Assembly: GCA_002189035.1 (NCBI GenBank) | Contig: NEEC01000016.1 | Location: 558,001 to 622,000, forward strand | Direction of reading: 5' to 3' | From: Utricularia gibba | Lineage: Eukaryota > Streptophyta > Magnoliopsida > Lamiales > Lentibulariaceae | DNA length: 64,000 nt | In this document: positions 47,497-60,259 of the stretch, one piece after another | Numbering within the stretch: the first letter of the stretch is position 1 | Layout: every line of letters begins with the position of its first letter | The notes under the pieces: generated by a model | The model's database searches: none | What the model saw: only the letters and a program-made list of their open reading frames with translations | Told to the model about the DNA's origin: nothing | Made by a program: the position numbers and the translations under genes

Positions 47497-48802
47497 TTAA
47501 TTGTATATAACATTCGATATACAAGAATAAAAATATGAATATGTGATTAGTATAAATATAATTAACTCTCCCTCAATTCATTTGTAAATATTATCCATAT
47601 GCTCAATAACCGAATGTATGAGTAATATAATCATACAAGACTATCATATATATGCTAACAGTTTCTATGTAATCTCGATTATAAATCTTCTATATTATAC
47701 TATCAAATACTCCAATATTATCATTGTGATTCAAATTTTTTTCAAAAATAGTTTTGTTACAAAATATGAACCATATCTATTATAAATCAATTTTAATAAA
47801 TTAAAAAACCTTATTGTCTAATTTTTCAAAAATTATTTCTCAAAAAGTCTGCCCCAAACAAAAATGTAAATGCATGCTCACGCCAATTTGAATTGCTAAA
47901 CAGATAGAATTAGTACCAGTGAGTCACTTTAGGGCCGGCCTATTGGTCCCAGTTTCCTAACACAGATGAGCTCACTGACTGGGCTGGGCCTTAAAATGCG
48001 CCCACTATACAAAATATAAGATATAATTAATATTTTATATTATTTATCCATAAATCTTTATTTTGATAATAATTTTATTTTATCAAATAATTTAATTTTA
48101 TTTTAGAAAAGGTATCCTAAGAAAGAGTAAATTTTTTTTAAATGACAATTTAAAGTTATAATCCAAATAATCCCACTCAGTTAATTTAATATAATTATAT
48201 TCATATATTAAACACATTTTAAATATTTATTATCTCAGACTTAAACTTTAAACAAGATACTTCCGGTTACATAATTTTCTTTATACGTTAGGATTTGGAT
48301 AATTATTTTTATTTACTTTTTTTTAGGAAAAATCCAGTTTTATTATTCATTTTTTAAGGATTTTTTTATTTTTTAATATTAGGTGTATTTTCTGAATCCC
48401 GTATACATTCTCCCCTCTTCTCAGACGAAGGGAACGCGCTCTCTCGTGAGGGCACGTTAAACCGCCATCGCGCTGTGGCCCCTTTGTATTCCTCGGTATT
48501 GCGGAGTACAAATCGAGCAGGTATTCGTCTAGATTTTTTCGATATCGCGTAAAATTGTAAATCTTTAACTACTCAATTGTGAGTATCTGCTACGGTTTCT
48601 TTCAAGCTTTTGTTCATCTTCGTGCTTGTGTCAGTTGTTGTCTCAATTTTTTGAATTGGCTGTTTTGTGCCGCACTGCTGTTAATTTTGATGTTTTCAGG
48701 GGATCTGTGGAGGGAAAGATTTGATTTTGGTGGATTGGATTAACGTGGAGGGAGACGGTTTGGAACCGCTGTTCCGGTTGGTGTTTGGGTTCACGGTTGG
48801 AA
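46599..48802. other. Intergenic, AT-rich with tandem repeat
   Basis: Upstream region of the SADELFF gene, a four-copy minisatellite (47201-47548), further AT-rich DNA, then from about 48400 the promoter, leader exon and leader intron of the BAT2_N gene. The sequence from 48420 onward changes to balanced composition, as in a transcribed leader. Confidence 0.5.
47201..47548. repeat. AT-rich minisatellite, about 77-bp unit, four copies
   Basis: Copies start at 47201, 47278, 47361 and 47438. Shared core: GAATATAGTGTAATTAAGTA, then ATTGTATATAATGTTCGATA, then GAATAGAAATCTGAATATRT. Copies 1-3 are 77, 83 and 77 bp. Copy 4 is expanded by an (AT) dinucleotide run at about 47453-47494. Confidence 0.85.
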
Positions 48803-51800
48803 ATGGCCAATAATGGGCCTAAGTTTGTGTCTGTGAATTTGAATAAGTCGTATGGGCAGCAGCATCATTTGCAGCATTATAATGGTGGACAGGTTACTGG
48901 AGCTGGACGAGGTCGATCAGTTGGTGGGAGTTCTGGAGGAATGGTGGTCTTATCTCGTAATAGGGGAATGGCACCTAAGGTTGTTCCGAAACTATCGATT
49001 CCAGCCCCTTGAATTTGCCATCCTTGAGAAAGGAACATGAGAAGTATGATATGTTGGGTTCGGGTGGATCAGGTGTTGGTGGTGGTAATAGTGGTGGATC
49101 ACGACCTACTTCAGCCGGTGTGGGATGGACAAAGCCGACTGCTACCATAAGCGAGAAGAACACCAGTGGTATTGATACCCCTGGGGCACATGTAGTGGAT
49201 ACCATGGTTGATGCTGGTGTGACAGCTGGTTCTTATATGCCACCATCCGCACGCACTGGTGCTATTGGGGTCACGGCATCTGTTTTTCGGGATATTCCTC
49301 ACTCTGCAGACAAAGCCGTGGTTTTAAGAGGCGAAGATTTCCCAACTCTACAGGCTGCAAGGCCTGTCTCTTCTGGTACAAGTCAGAAGCAGATGTACCT
49401 GAAGCAAAAGTATGTTGAGAATGGGGACTTGAATGTGCGTAGAAAAGGCAGTTCTGATGCACAGCAGCCAGGTCTGGTCTCAATGGGAAAGGGGGGAAGC
49501 AAGGTTACGGAAGATCATGATGGTCAAGTGACTGGTCCGATGAAGAATGGGGAGTACATTCCTGATCCATTGCCATTGGTTCGCATGACTCCACGATCTG
49601 ACTGGACAGACGATGAGCGTGATACGGGCCATGGATTTGTGGAGCATGAAAGAGCAACTGGTGCTCAGAAAAGTGAAAATTACTGGGACAGAGATTTGGA
49701 TTTCCCAAGATCCAGTTTTCTGCCTTACAAGCCAATTCATAGACAGTATGAAAAACGTGGTAGAGACATTGAAACTGGGAATGGTTTTCCCAGTGAAGTG
49801 CATAAAATTGGTGCATATAAAAACTATTCAAATGAAGTGAATCAGGAAGGAAGGGAGGTGGAAAAATGGAGAACAGCGTCACTAGCCAGAAATGGCTCTC
49901 AGGAAAGTGGGAATTATAGAGTTGATCTTCAAGGAAAGGTAAATGCTCCTGGTAACATTTTGAAGGAGAACAAGTACATCCCTCCACACCATGGAGACAC
50001 TGGTCGAAATGGCAATGGCAACAGGGAGCCCTTTTTTGGCAGGAGGGATTTGAACATCATAGGAAAGCAGCATCCAATTAATTCAAGTGAATCTTTTAAT
50101 AACCAACGCACTGACCACATTCGCCGAGACCAGCAGCTATCTGATCACTATTCTAGATTCAGAGGTGATAGTCATCAGAATAATGCATTTTCTAAACTTT
50201 TAGTTGGTTCCAGTGGGAAACCTGGGCCGATGGCTGATCCAACAATGACCGTGGGTCGGGACAAGAAATATTTGAGAAGCGATAAGCTCATTTCAGAGGG
50301 AAAGCCCCCACTGAGGGACATTAGTGCTTCAGTTTTTGATGAGAAGGATCTCTTTTCTGGGGATGTTGTTGGGATCATCAAGAGAAAAAAAGATGCTGCA
50401 AAAATTGCTGATATACATGATCCAGTTCGGGAGTCTTTTGAGGCTGAGCTTGAAAGAGTTCAGAAGATGCAAGAGGTTGAACGTCAGATGATTATTGAAG
50501 AACAAGAAAGAGCTTTGATGCAAGCTCAAAGGGAAAAAGAGGAAAGAGAAAAAAGGATTCTCGAAGAGAGAAGGCTGGAAGAGGAAGCACAAGAAGCCGC
50601 ATGGAGGGCAGAACAGGAACAGCTTGAGGCTACTCGCCGAGCTGAGGAGCAGAGAATTGCCAGGGAAGAAGAAAGGAAAAGAATTCAACTGGAAGAAGAA
50701 AGGCGAAAACAAGCTGCAAAACAGAAACTTTTGGAAGTGGAGGCTAGGATGGCAAGGCGGCAGGCTGAGGCTGAGGCTGTCAAAAATGATGCTTCTGCAC
50801 CTAACAGGGGTATTTATGAGAAACTGGATGTGGAAGCAAAGGAAAATTATACTTCCAGGAAATTAGATATGGATAGCTGTGAAAATGGCAAGAGAGCGGT
50901 GGAGAATGCCAAAATTTCAGGTTCTTTTGATTTATCTATCAGCAATAGGCCTGAAATAACTGTGAAAACATATCCTCGTAGAGAAGATTCCTCAAACTTC
51001 CTTGAGAGAGGAAAAGCTAGTAGTTCTTGGAGAAAGGAGGTAAGTGAAAAGGATGGTATTTTTCCGTCTCCATTCTCAAATCAGGACACTGTTCATTCTC
51101 GTTCAAGGTATGATATTCATGTCAGCAGTAAACCACCTCCTAGGAAAGAGTTACATGGAGGAACTGAGTACATACCTAACAGGGACTTGTCCAAGGATGG
51201 GGAGAACGAGTCATCACCTGTTGATTTTGGGTTCAAGGACCACAGGTGGAATCTTGCTGGGAATATGGACTCATATGCAAAGCGTAAGTTGGAAGATTCT
51301 GAAATACATGGCGATGTTGCTGATAAGTATGGAGATAATGGACGTGGCCTTCAAAACTCTAGGGGATATACTCAGCCCACTTATTCAGATCACATGTATT
51401 TCACTCCTGAAGCAAATGACACTTATTTTTCTGGGAGGTCAAGGTATTCTCTGAGGCAACCCCGTGTCCTTCCTCCTCCATCACTTGCACATGCTCAAAG
51501 GGCTGCATCTGTCCATGCTGAGAATTCTGGCCAAGCCACCTTTTTAGATAGTGGTATTCATCTTACACATGAAGCTAGAACTGACAGAGGTGATGCGAGA
51601 GCTTATATTGATCACAGGCAGCATATCTTTGACCCATCTGATGCGTATAGGTTGGAGCACGATAATGTTACTTCTGGTGGTCAGAAATTGGAAAATGAGT
51701 CTGGATGTGATTCACAATCTTCACTGTCTGTTTCTAGCGCCCCTGCTTCTCCACCTCATCTTTCCCATGATGAACTCGATGTATATGAGGATTCATATGT

Positions 51801-54800
51801 ACGTTCCTCAGCAGAAATTGAAGGGAGCTTACTAAGGAGTGATTCTGTTATTTGCAATAGCGATAATGGCAACAGTGCTGCTGTTATTGATTCAGACTCT
51901 CCTTGTGGGGTGGAGGATGAAGAGTGGACCCCGAACATGATTATGCAATGCAGCAGCAAGAAGAATATGATGAAGATGAAACATGTCATCGAGAAAATGA
52001 TGACCTGCGTTATGCTGATGAAAGTACTGAAATCCAAAAGTTTGGACTAACACATGTGGAAAAAGAGTTACCTGATATACAGAACAATGTGGTGTTGGGC
52101 TTTGATGAGGGGGTGGAAGTTGATATACCAAATGATGATTTTGACAATATACTTGAGTCACAAGAAAGGTTAGTTGGTGTTGCTGGAAATTCATTTCATG
52201 AAAGTGGGTCAATTAATGCCTTGTCTTCGGAGGGAAAGGGTCTCCTGTCTACATGTGATTCTCAAAAGAAGAGTGCTGGTAGCTCTTCTGGAATGCTGAC
52301 AGAAATATATGCACTGGATTGTTCTAGACCACAGATCAGCACTGCATATTCGTCTCCAGCCACTAATCACATAGATTGTGTTGATTTCTCGAATTTTTCT
52401 GTTTTTAATGGCCAAAGGAGGGCCTCACCTTCTGTTGATGTTAAGAGTGGCATTAACAGAACCCAAAATATCTCATCTTTGACCAACACGGAGACTCAGG
52501 TGGGTTTACCTGTAAAGCTTCAGTTTGGGCTCTTTTCAGGCACTCCAATTCCATCTCCATTACCTGCTATACAAATTGGTTCAATACAAATGCCTCTTCA
52601 TACTCATTCACCTGTCGTTTCGTCCACCACTCCTACGATTCCATCACAAACTCCAATTTTCCAATTTGGCCAGCTTCAACATTCATCTTCTCCTTCACAG
52701 GGAATTTTGTCCTTAGCCCCTCAGTTGATTCCTTCTGTTCAGCCTAATGCAGTGGGTCATCTGAATCATGATCCAGGGGCATTATTGACTCATGAATCTG
52801 GTCATGATGCCTCTACACACAAGGTAGCCAGAGATATACGGTCATCTGTTTCTTTAAGTGATCAGCAAGGTTTTGCTTCTGCTTCAACTGCAAGGACAGG
52901 TCCGAATGGCATTGATGATAATCCTCTCGTCAATTCATCTTCTTCCATCACCTCCTGGCCAGATGATAAGAAATTATCAGGAACTGAGTTTGTAGTTAAA
53001 GAGACATTAGAGCAAGATGCTGCTTCAGAGAATATTCTACCTCTAGCAAGGACGAGAAAACATGAATCTCATTTGTCAAGTGCACAGCCAGCTATGCAGT
53101 CTGGAATGAGAAGATATAGGCACGTGTCTGGGGCAGGGGAAGGAGATTTATGTATGCGATAAAAAATGGACATACAAGGTCATCTAAGGATGATTACATT
53201 ATACCAGAAGACACATATGAGCTCCAAAGAAGACCTAGGATGACTGTGCAGAGAAGAGAATACCGTATCCGTGAAAAAAATGAGAGGAAGCCAGCCGAAC
53301 AGTTGATTCATTCTAATGGTGCAGCGCTTGATGGTAACCCAAATTATATGGAAAAGCCAAGCGCAGCGTTTAGAAGCGGTGGCTTAAAGAGGACTGTTAT
53401 TTCTAAGAGGATAATGAAGCAGAAAACTGAAATCCGGTCATCTTCTGGAAGCATTGTTTCACAGAAGCTAAATTCTGAGGATGGAGCAGTGAAAGAAACC
53501 CAAAAAGATTTCTCTGCAAAGATTCAAAATGCATCACAATTTGCAGGGGTGAACCTGATACAAAATGCGTCAGAGGATGTTGATGCTCCGCTACAGAGTG
53601 GCATTGTGAGAGTATTTAAACAACCAGGTATTGAATGCCCCAGTGATGAAGATGATTTTATTGAAGTCCGGTCAAAGAGGCAAATGCTGAATGATCGGCG
53701 AGAGCAGAGGGAAAAAGAAATCAAAGCAAAATCACTCATCACCAAGGTATCTATTTTTTTTAGCAATGTACTTGGTAATTTGATGTGATCTGTGGATATC
53801 AATCACTCTCTTTTGTTTTTATTATGGCAGCCAATGCGCAAATCACATGCTTTTAGGCAGAAGGACGCTGCCCCTAGAAGTCAAGGGGAAGTGCCTGCCC
53901 AATTGAGTGGTGAGGACTTCTAACCGATACCAATTAACAACAAACTAAGCCAATAACACACCTAGGACCCAGCCAACTTCTAACAGAATCTTTCTTTATT
54001 TAAGAACTTTTACTTGACTAATTGCGCTGTATCTTCAGGGCATACAGCACAGGTTACATTGCCTGCTGGTGCTGTTGCAGCTTCCCAGCCTCCAACTGCT
54101 AAATTTCAAGACAATTCTGAAACACAATCTATTAAGTGCGTGACCAACAAACATCTTCACATTTTGAACCTATTTTCATAATGACATGATATAGTATTAA
54201 CAGTATTGTTGAATATTGCAGGCCTTCTCATTCAAGTCCTGTGTCTCTTTTTTCATGTGGTGGAGCAGAACATGATCATGTCCAAATGCCTGACACCCAA
54301 AATACGGTAAGAAAGCTATTTATATTTTTAGTGAATAATGGAATGATTGATACAGAATTGCATGGTTGAGAAAAATCAAAATTCTTGATAACTGGCGTAA
54401 AAGTTGCACGTGATGGACAGTCTTCTCTGCTTTAGGAACATTTTGTGATCGACTGATGCACTAGTTGTGCTAGATATTTGCTTTTGCCCATGTTTGCAAT
54501 ACTCATAATTCTAAACAACTTCAGAGGGCCTGAATGTTTTGGAATTCCAAGAGAGACTGAGGATGTTTGTATTTTGTGGTAGGCAATGTCTACCAGTCAC
54601 AATCATATTGATGAGGCTATGAGACCTGTTAAGCATGATTATCATGTCTCAACTATTGGAGGTCATCCAAACACAGTGGATGATGCACTCTTGGAGCTTC
54701 CATTGTCATCTAGAGCACATGTCAAAACATTTTCTGGATCAAGTTCAATTAAGATGGTGTCTGGAGAGAAGATTCAATTCGGTGAGCGCGTATCTCCATA

Positions 54801-56708
54801 AACGAAGTTCTTATAAATTACAGGCTGCAGTGGGGTTTATTTTTTTTTATCTTGTTCACAGGTGCTCTTACGTCCCCGGTGGTCCTCCCTCCTAGTAGTC
54901 ATGTCATGCCACATGGAATTGGTGTTCCAGGTTTAAGTCAAGGAGATAGTAGCATTTCCCAACCTTTTCCTGTAATTGTCAATGAGAGTTCTAGTTGCTA
55001 TGAGAAAGACAAGCATTTGAGTGCCTCCCATGCTCCTGAGCAAGATTCTGAGAGTGTTGATGCTGCTGCTGCTGGCAACAGCAAGCTGGTTATGAGCGAC
55101 CTGACCTCAGCTAATGACACCAATGTCTTCGGTAGTCCCAACATCAGCCACTGTGGAACTGGTAACAACTGTTAATTCTTCCACAATGTAGTTGAATGAA
55201 AAGCTGTGTTGCATTAACGTTCTACAGTATGACCTATATGTTATTTTTCACAGGAGTGGATGGCGATCAGAAATCTCCGAGTCAGCCAAGGGTCGATGAG
55301 TTCAGTGTAACACTTCCAGAAGATTTATCTGTTGAGACAACACCAATTTCGTTATGGCCTCCATTACCCAGCCCCCAGAGTTCTTCTGGGCATATGCCTT
55401 CGCATTTTACATCTAGTCCACATACCCGTTTCCCTTTCTATGACACGAACCCAATATTAGGGGGCCCTATTTTTGCCTTAAGCCATGCCGAAGAGTCATC
55501 TGGTGCACAACCACAACCTCAAAAAAACACCACATCTGGTCCTGGACCTCTTGGAAGTTGGCAGCACCACCATTCCAGTGTTGACCCCTTCTATGTTCAT
55601 CCAGGATATTCTGGCCCATTCATTGCTCCTCCGGGCTGCATTCCTGGGGTTCAGGGGGCTCCCATGGTTGTCTACAATCATTTTCCTCCTGTTGGACAAT
55701 ATGGCCACCAGCTTGGCGTGGGTTTCATGAATGGTTCCACATATACCCCACCTGGGAAGCAACTTGACTGGAAAAATTTGGCAATTTCTTCGGGTGATGG
55801 TGATGCCAAGAATGTGGATGTCGCTAACATGCAAAAAAATGCTTCGAGCATGGCGCCTCTCTTTCAGCATCTTTCCCATGGATCCCCACTCTTGCCAGGG
55901 TCGTCCACAGTTCCTGTATTTGATAAGTCTCCATTCCAGGTATTCCCATGATTTCATTTTTATTTGCCATTCTTTTATTATTTTTATGCGTTATGCAATC
56001 TGGAAAATTTATGTTCTTTTTGTAATGAAGTTGGTACCATGGATCTTCACCGTCTAGCTTACATCTTCGTATTGCATCATGCTTATAGCTTAGCCTCTTA
56101 TCCTCCAGAATCCCGCTGACTTGACTGGCCAAGCGTGTTTGGCCCCTCTTCACTCAACTCCCATCTTTCGACCTTTGCAGTCACAAGATGGAAGCGCGCT
56201 GCATTCCCAAGTTACTCATGGGCATTCTATTGACCAATCAGTAACCGCCCACAGGCTCGCTGAATCACGGGTTGTAACAACTTCGGATACCAGCACAAGT
56301 TTTGCTGTAGCCAAGGATGCAAATATTGGAGGCGTGCCAGACCCATCACTGGAAGCCAGTGCAGCTCCACCAGTTCAGAATAATAATGTTCAGAGCTCAT
56401 CAGTGACTGCAGATGATGAATCCCCAAAGGTCAACAGAACCGAAAATGATAAGAAGCATACCTTTGGTTCCTTGAAGGCCCAAAGATACTCCCAAAAGAA
56501 TGCTCCACCCCAACATGGCAATCCTTCTTCATCTGGCTATAATTATCACGGAGGGGGCATGGCTCAGAGGAACAACCAAGGAAATGAGTGGTCTCGACGA
56601 CGGGCCGGTTTTCGTGGAAGGAATCAGCCTTCTTCTGTTGCGGAGAGGGGCTTTCCTGGTGTGAAGGCAAGACAAGTATATGTGGCCAAGCAGACACCCT
56701 CAACATGA
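48803..56708 (+). CDS. BAT2_N domain protein, MOS1/PRRC2-like (At3g50370-type)
   Basis: Very large, largely disordered regulatory protein with a BAT2 N-terminal domain, as in PRRC2 and plant MODIFIER OF SNC1. Eight exons: 48803-53746, 53831-53909, 54039-54135, 54222-54306, 54583-54781, 54862-55161, 55254-55939, 56109-56708. Seen: MANNGPKFVSVNLNKSYGQQ; PLNLPSLRKEHEKYD (BAT2_N); VVLRGEDFPTLQAA; a long charged coiled coil of EEREKR/REEERKR type at about residues 545-660; Ser/Pro/Gln-rich middle; Pro/Gly-rich FIAPPGCIPG region; and a C-terminal RRRAGFRGRNQPSS RG patch. Oddity: exon 1 breaks frame three times, next to CCCC at 49005-49008, CCCC at 51929-51932 and the G runs at 53130-53139. One extra base at each gives 6993 nt, 2330 residues. 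I think the gene is intact and the bases were lost in assembly. Confidence 0.85.
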
Positions 56709-57313
56709 TTACTGCAGATCTGATGCTGAGTGTTTGGTGGAGTACAAGCATCCAAAGAGTGAGTACTTTTTCCCCCTCTGGCTTTGCGTTTGCGAGGCAA
56801 TGATTTATTGCAGGAATCGCTCGGGGGCGACTCTTGACGCTCCCCCTTCCCCTCCCCCCTCCCCTGTTTTGTTCAATTCCATTTGTTGGATTATTATGTT
56901 AGTTTGGGACGACATATGGTTGAGGGCAATTCATGCATCAATTTTGTTTCTCAGTCTAATACAAAGTGTGAATTACTCAGTGTTAATTACTTTTCCTTTT
57001 GCCAAGTTATTCAGTATGTAGCATCTACATGTTGTGAAAGAATGTGTTTTGAAATCCTAAAAAAATCGTAACTTTTTTCCTCGTATGGGAGGCCAGGCTG
57101 GGCGGTGCAGCCAGGGCCTCTCCACAGAACATCCGGCTGTGCTAGACCACAGGTCGGTCTGCTACAGGCAGGCTGGCACACGTCTTTGAAAAATTGGCTC
57201 TTCCATGCAAGCCAGGCAGACCATGGAATAGCTCGCTGGGCCTGTTTTCCCCCCTTTGAAAGCTCATGTTTCAGCCAAATTTGAAGTAGTGTCTGGCATT
57301 CTCCCATCAGATC
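56709..57313. other. Convergent intergenic region, BAT2_N gene / PPR gene
   Basis: 3' flanks of two convergent genes. A C-rich stretch lies at 56838-56866. No further gene. Confidence 0.5.
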
Positions 57314-60259
57314 TCAGGCATTCCCTACAAGAGAACTGATGCCAGGATCTTTGCGGAGCTGCTTCTGTTGCATCACCGATCTCAAGTTTGTGGCATCGGC
57401 CCATTTTCCGGCTGCTTCATAGATATTCTGAAGAATAACATACGGTGTGGGATCATTAACATTCACTTCCAGCATCCATTTCCCAATCTCCTGACCAAGG
57501 GAGATGAATCCATGAGATGAACAAGCGCCCAACAAGTTTTCAAGGAGGCGGTCACAAGGCTGCAGTTGATGCATCCTTTGCACACAGTCGTATGCCTCCT
57601 CTATGTGGCCAAGGCGGCCGAGGAGATCAACCATGCAAGCGTAGTGCTCCTTACCCGGAATTATACCATCCTTTATCATTGACTGGAAAGCCGTTTTCCC
57701 CTCTTCAATGAAACCAGCATGGCTGCAGGCTGATAGGATGCTGAGATACTGAACTCTATCAGGTTTGAAGCCCTGCTGCCTCATCTGGGAGTGAAGGTTT
57801 AAAGCAGCTTCACCATCACCATGCAATGCGTATGCATTTATGATCACACTCCAAGTTACAGAATCTCTAATCGGCAACCTTTCAAATAGCAATCTTGCAT
57901 CAGAGATGCTCCCACATTTTGCATATAGATCGATCAACATGTTGCCAACAGCTGTGTGATTTTCAAAGCCCTGTTTTGTCACATAAGCCAAGACAGAGTT
58001 TGAGAGAAGCAAGTTCTTGAGGAGGGCACTAGCAGAGATAAGGTTCAGGGCTGTGACAAAGTCAGGCTCCAGTTCATTATGAAGCATACCACGGAAAAAG
58101 GAAAATGCTCTAGTTCCATCGTTTGAATGTAAACATGCAGACATAACGGTGTTCCACAAAGAAGTACTTGATTTCTCTCCAAGATGGAACAGCATCAAGC
58201 AGGATGAAAAATCTCCGAGTTTAGCATATGTGATCATCAGCGATGAGTGAAATTGAGTTTCCAATGAGACCATGCTTCGAAGGCCATAGGAATGAAAAGA
58301 CTTAACCTGAAGAAGCGTATGGCACGCAGGTAATGAGACCAGCAATGTGACAGAATTTGGTTTCTGATTCTCCTTCATCATACATTCAAACTTTTCAAGG
58401 GTCTCCTTTAGGAAGTTCCTACTTTGATAACCAAAGAGAATAGAATTCCATGAAACCGCATCTTTATTGGACATATCATTGAATAGTGATTCTGCGACTT
58501 GAAGTTCTCCAAAGGCAGAATACATGCTAATGAGCGCATTAGCTAAAGAATTATCCATGATCAGTGCAGTTCTGATAGCACGGCCATGAATGGCCAAACC
58601 AAGAGCCATATTTTGACACTGGAAACAAGATGGAAGTAAACTTATCATGGTAATCAAATCACAATTCACTTCCTCTTGAATCATCTGATGGAACAGAAGC
58701 TGAGCTTCATCAGGCTTTCCATTGATTAAACATCCTGATATCATGGTATTCCAGGAAACAACGTTTTTTAGAAGCATTCTGTCAAATATGGAGAAAGCAC
58801 AAGCCAATTCGCCTATGCGACAGTAAAATGCCAACAATGCATTAATCACATTGAGATTCGAGTAAATCCCATTTCTGATGCTAAAAGCATGCACAGATTT
58901 TCCCAGGAGACAGGCCTTTAACTCAGACAAAGAAGTAACAATGCTCAAGATAGAGACTGAATCTGGAATATGCCCGTCCATCTGCATGAAACTGAAAGCT
59001 TCCAACCCCTGTTCCCAGAGGCCATTGCAAGTATATGCTGACACCATCGAGTTCCATGTGAGGAGACTTCTTACTCGTAGACTGCAAAAAAGAAACTCGG
59101 AAGAGGCAATATCTCCCAATTTGGCATACACAGAAAGAAGAGCAGTAACAACTGAAGACGCATTTTGAACTCCATATTTAACTACTTGGGCATGAACAGA
59201 TTCAACATATCCAACACTATCCAGATCATCTAGAGAAGGAATAAAAGATACGAACGTCACCATATTTGGCTTTGCATCAGCAAGCAACATCGCCTTAAAC
59301 ACTAGAGCAGCATCCGTGGGTTTATTATTTCTTGTGTAAGCGGATATTATGGCATTCCAAGTGGCAACATTTCTTCTTGTTGATGCATCAGATAGAGCTC
59401 TCACTGCTGAAAGATCGCCAACACTAGCATACATGGAAACCAAACCAGGTACAATATATTCCATTTCACTGCATCCAAGTTTATAAGAAAGTCCATGAAG
59501 CGAGTGACCGTAGTGTTCAATTCCAGATCGAGAACATGCGGGAAACAGACTTGCTAGAGTGCTGGCATTGGGATTAACGCTAACGATTCGCATTTCCTTG
59601 AAAACCCAAAGAGTCTCACAAACAAGGCCGTTAGCAGAATATCCAGATATCAAAGCATTCCAAACAACCACATCTGGTTCAAGAATTTCGTCAAGCAGTT
59701 TACGGGCATCCTCCATTTCACCAACATTGGCGTAAAAATGAAGAAGGCCAGTTTGGACGACCATATTGGATCCAAAACCACTCCTTAAGACCATAGAATG
59801 TATGATCTCACCCCAACCGATATCACCCAAAGCTGCACACGCCTTGATCACGAAGGGGAATGTATAATTATCAGGGAAGAACCCATAATTATGAAACTTA
59901 CTATAAACAAAGATCACATCTTCAAACAACCCCACGTCGCAAAGGCTTTTGATAATCGAATTTTTCAAGTAAAAACTCGGGTTTTCCACAACCTTGAAGA
60001 CCGGAAGTGCCAAACCAGGGAACCCCATTCGACAACATCTGCTGATGAACTGTTCGACTAAATGCCGATACCCCAATAGACCATACACTATCAGGAGAGA
60101 GTTCCATGCCCTCAACTCTCCGCTTTTGGAGCAAAGTGGCAACAGGGAGAGCGCAGAATCGGCCGAATGGAGCTTGCAATGAACTCCGCGTCGTTGAAAA
60201 CGAGCACTCGACAGCAAAAATTTCCGTAAACAAATAAGCGACGATAGACACATCTTCAT
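57314..60259 (-). CDS. PLS-class pentatricopeptide repeat protein
   Basis: Organellar RNA-binding protein, intronless, 981 residues from Met 60259 (MKMCLSSLICLRKF); an in-frame codon further upstream is not ATG. Seen: an Arg/Ser-rich presequence, then a continuous array of PPR motifs of P, L and S types. Typical repeat cores: DVVVWNALISGYSANGLVCE, NVATWNAIISAYTRNNKPTD, DAVSWNSILFGYQSRN, DSVTWSVIINAYALHGDGEA and GFKPDRVQYLSILSACSHAG. It ends with an E-like segment (YVILQNIYEAAGKWADATNL, PGISSLVGN) and no DYW domain. Such proteins act in RNA editing, often with a partner deaminase, or in processing; the target RNA cannot be read from the sequence by eye. Confidence 0.9.
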   Translation of the reverse strand: MKMCLSSLICLRKFLLSSARFQRRGVHCKLHSADSALSLLPLCSKSGELRAWNSLLIVYGLLGYRHLVEQFISRCCRMGFPGLALPVFKVVENPSFYLKNSIIKSLCDVGLFEDVIFVYSKFHNYGFFPDNYTFPFVIKACAALGDIGWGEIIHSMVLRSGFGSNMVVQTGLLHFYANVGEMEDARKLLDEILEPDVVVWNALISGYSANGLVCETLWVFKEMRIVSVNPNASTLASLFPACSRSGIEHYGHSLHGLSYKLGCSEMEYIVPGLVSMYASVGDLSAVRALSDASTRRNVATWNAIISAYTRNNKPTDAALVFKAMLLADAKPNMVTFVSFIPSLDDLDSVGYVESVHAQVVKYGVQNASSVVTALLSVYAKLGDIASSEFLFCSLRVRSLLTWNSMVSAYTCNGLWEQGLEAFSFMQMDGHIPDSVSILSIVTSLSELKACLLGKSVHAFSIRNGIYSNLNVINALLAFYCRIGELACAFSIFDRMLLKNVVSWNTMISGCLINGKPDEAQLLFHQMIQEEVNCDLITMISLLPSCFQCQNMALGLAIHGRAIRTALIMDNSLANALISMYSAFGELQVAESLFNDMSNKDAVSWNSILFGYQSRNFLKETLEKFECMMKENQKPNSVTLLVSLPACHTLLQVKSFHSYGLRSMVSLETQFHSSLMITYAKLGDFSSCLMLFHLGEKSSTSLWNTVMSACLHSNDGTRAFSFFRGMLHNELEPDFVTALNLISASALLKNLLLSNSVLAYVTKQGFENHTAVGNMLIDLYAKCGSISDARLLFERLPIRDSVTWSVIINAYALHGDGEAALNLHSQMRQQGFKPDRVQYLSILSACSHAGFIEEGKTAFQSMIKDGIIPGKEHYACMVDLLGRLGHIEEAYDCVQRMHQLQPCDRLLENLLGACSSHGFISLGQEIGKWMLEVNVNDPTPYVILQNIYEAAGKWADATNLRSVMQQKQLRKDPGISSLVGNA

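Noticed and set aside
47201-47548. CRISPR-like repeat array
   Set aside because: Units are contiguous, AT-rich and without spacers; a minisatellite in a plant nuclear genome.
57011-57307. 98-codon minus-strand frame between convergent genes
   Set aside because: Pro/Gly/Cys-rich translation of 3' flanking DNA, with no motif.
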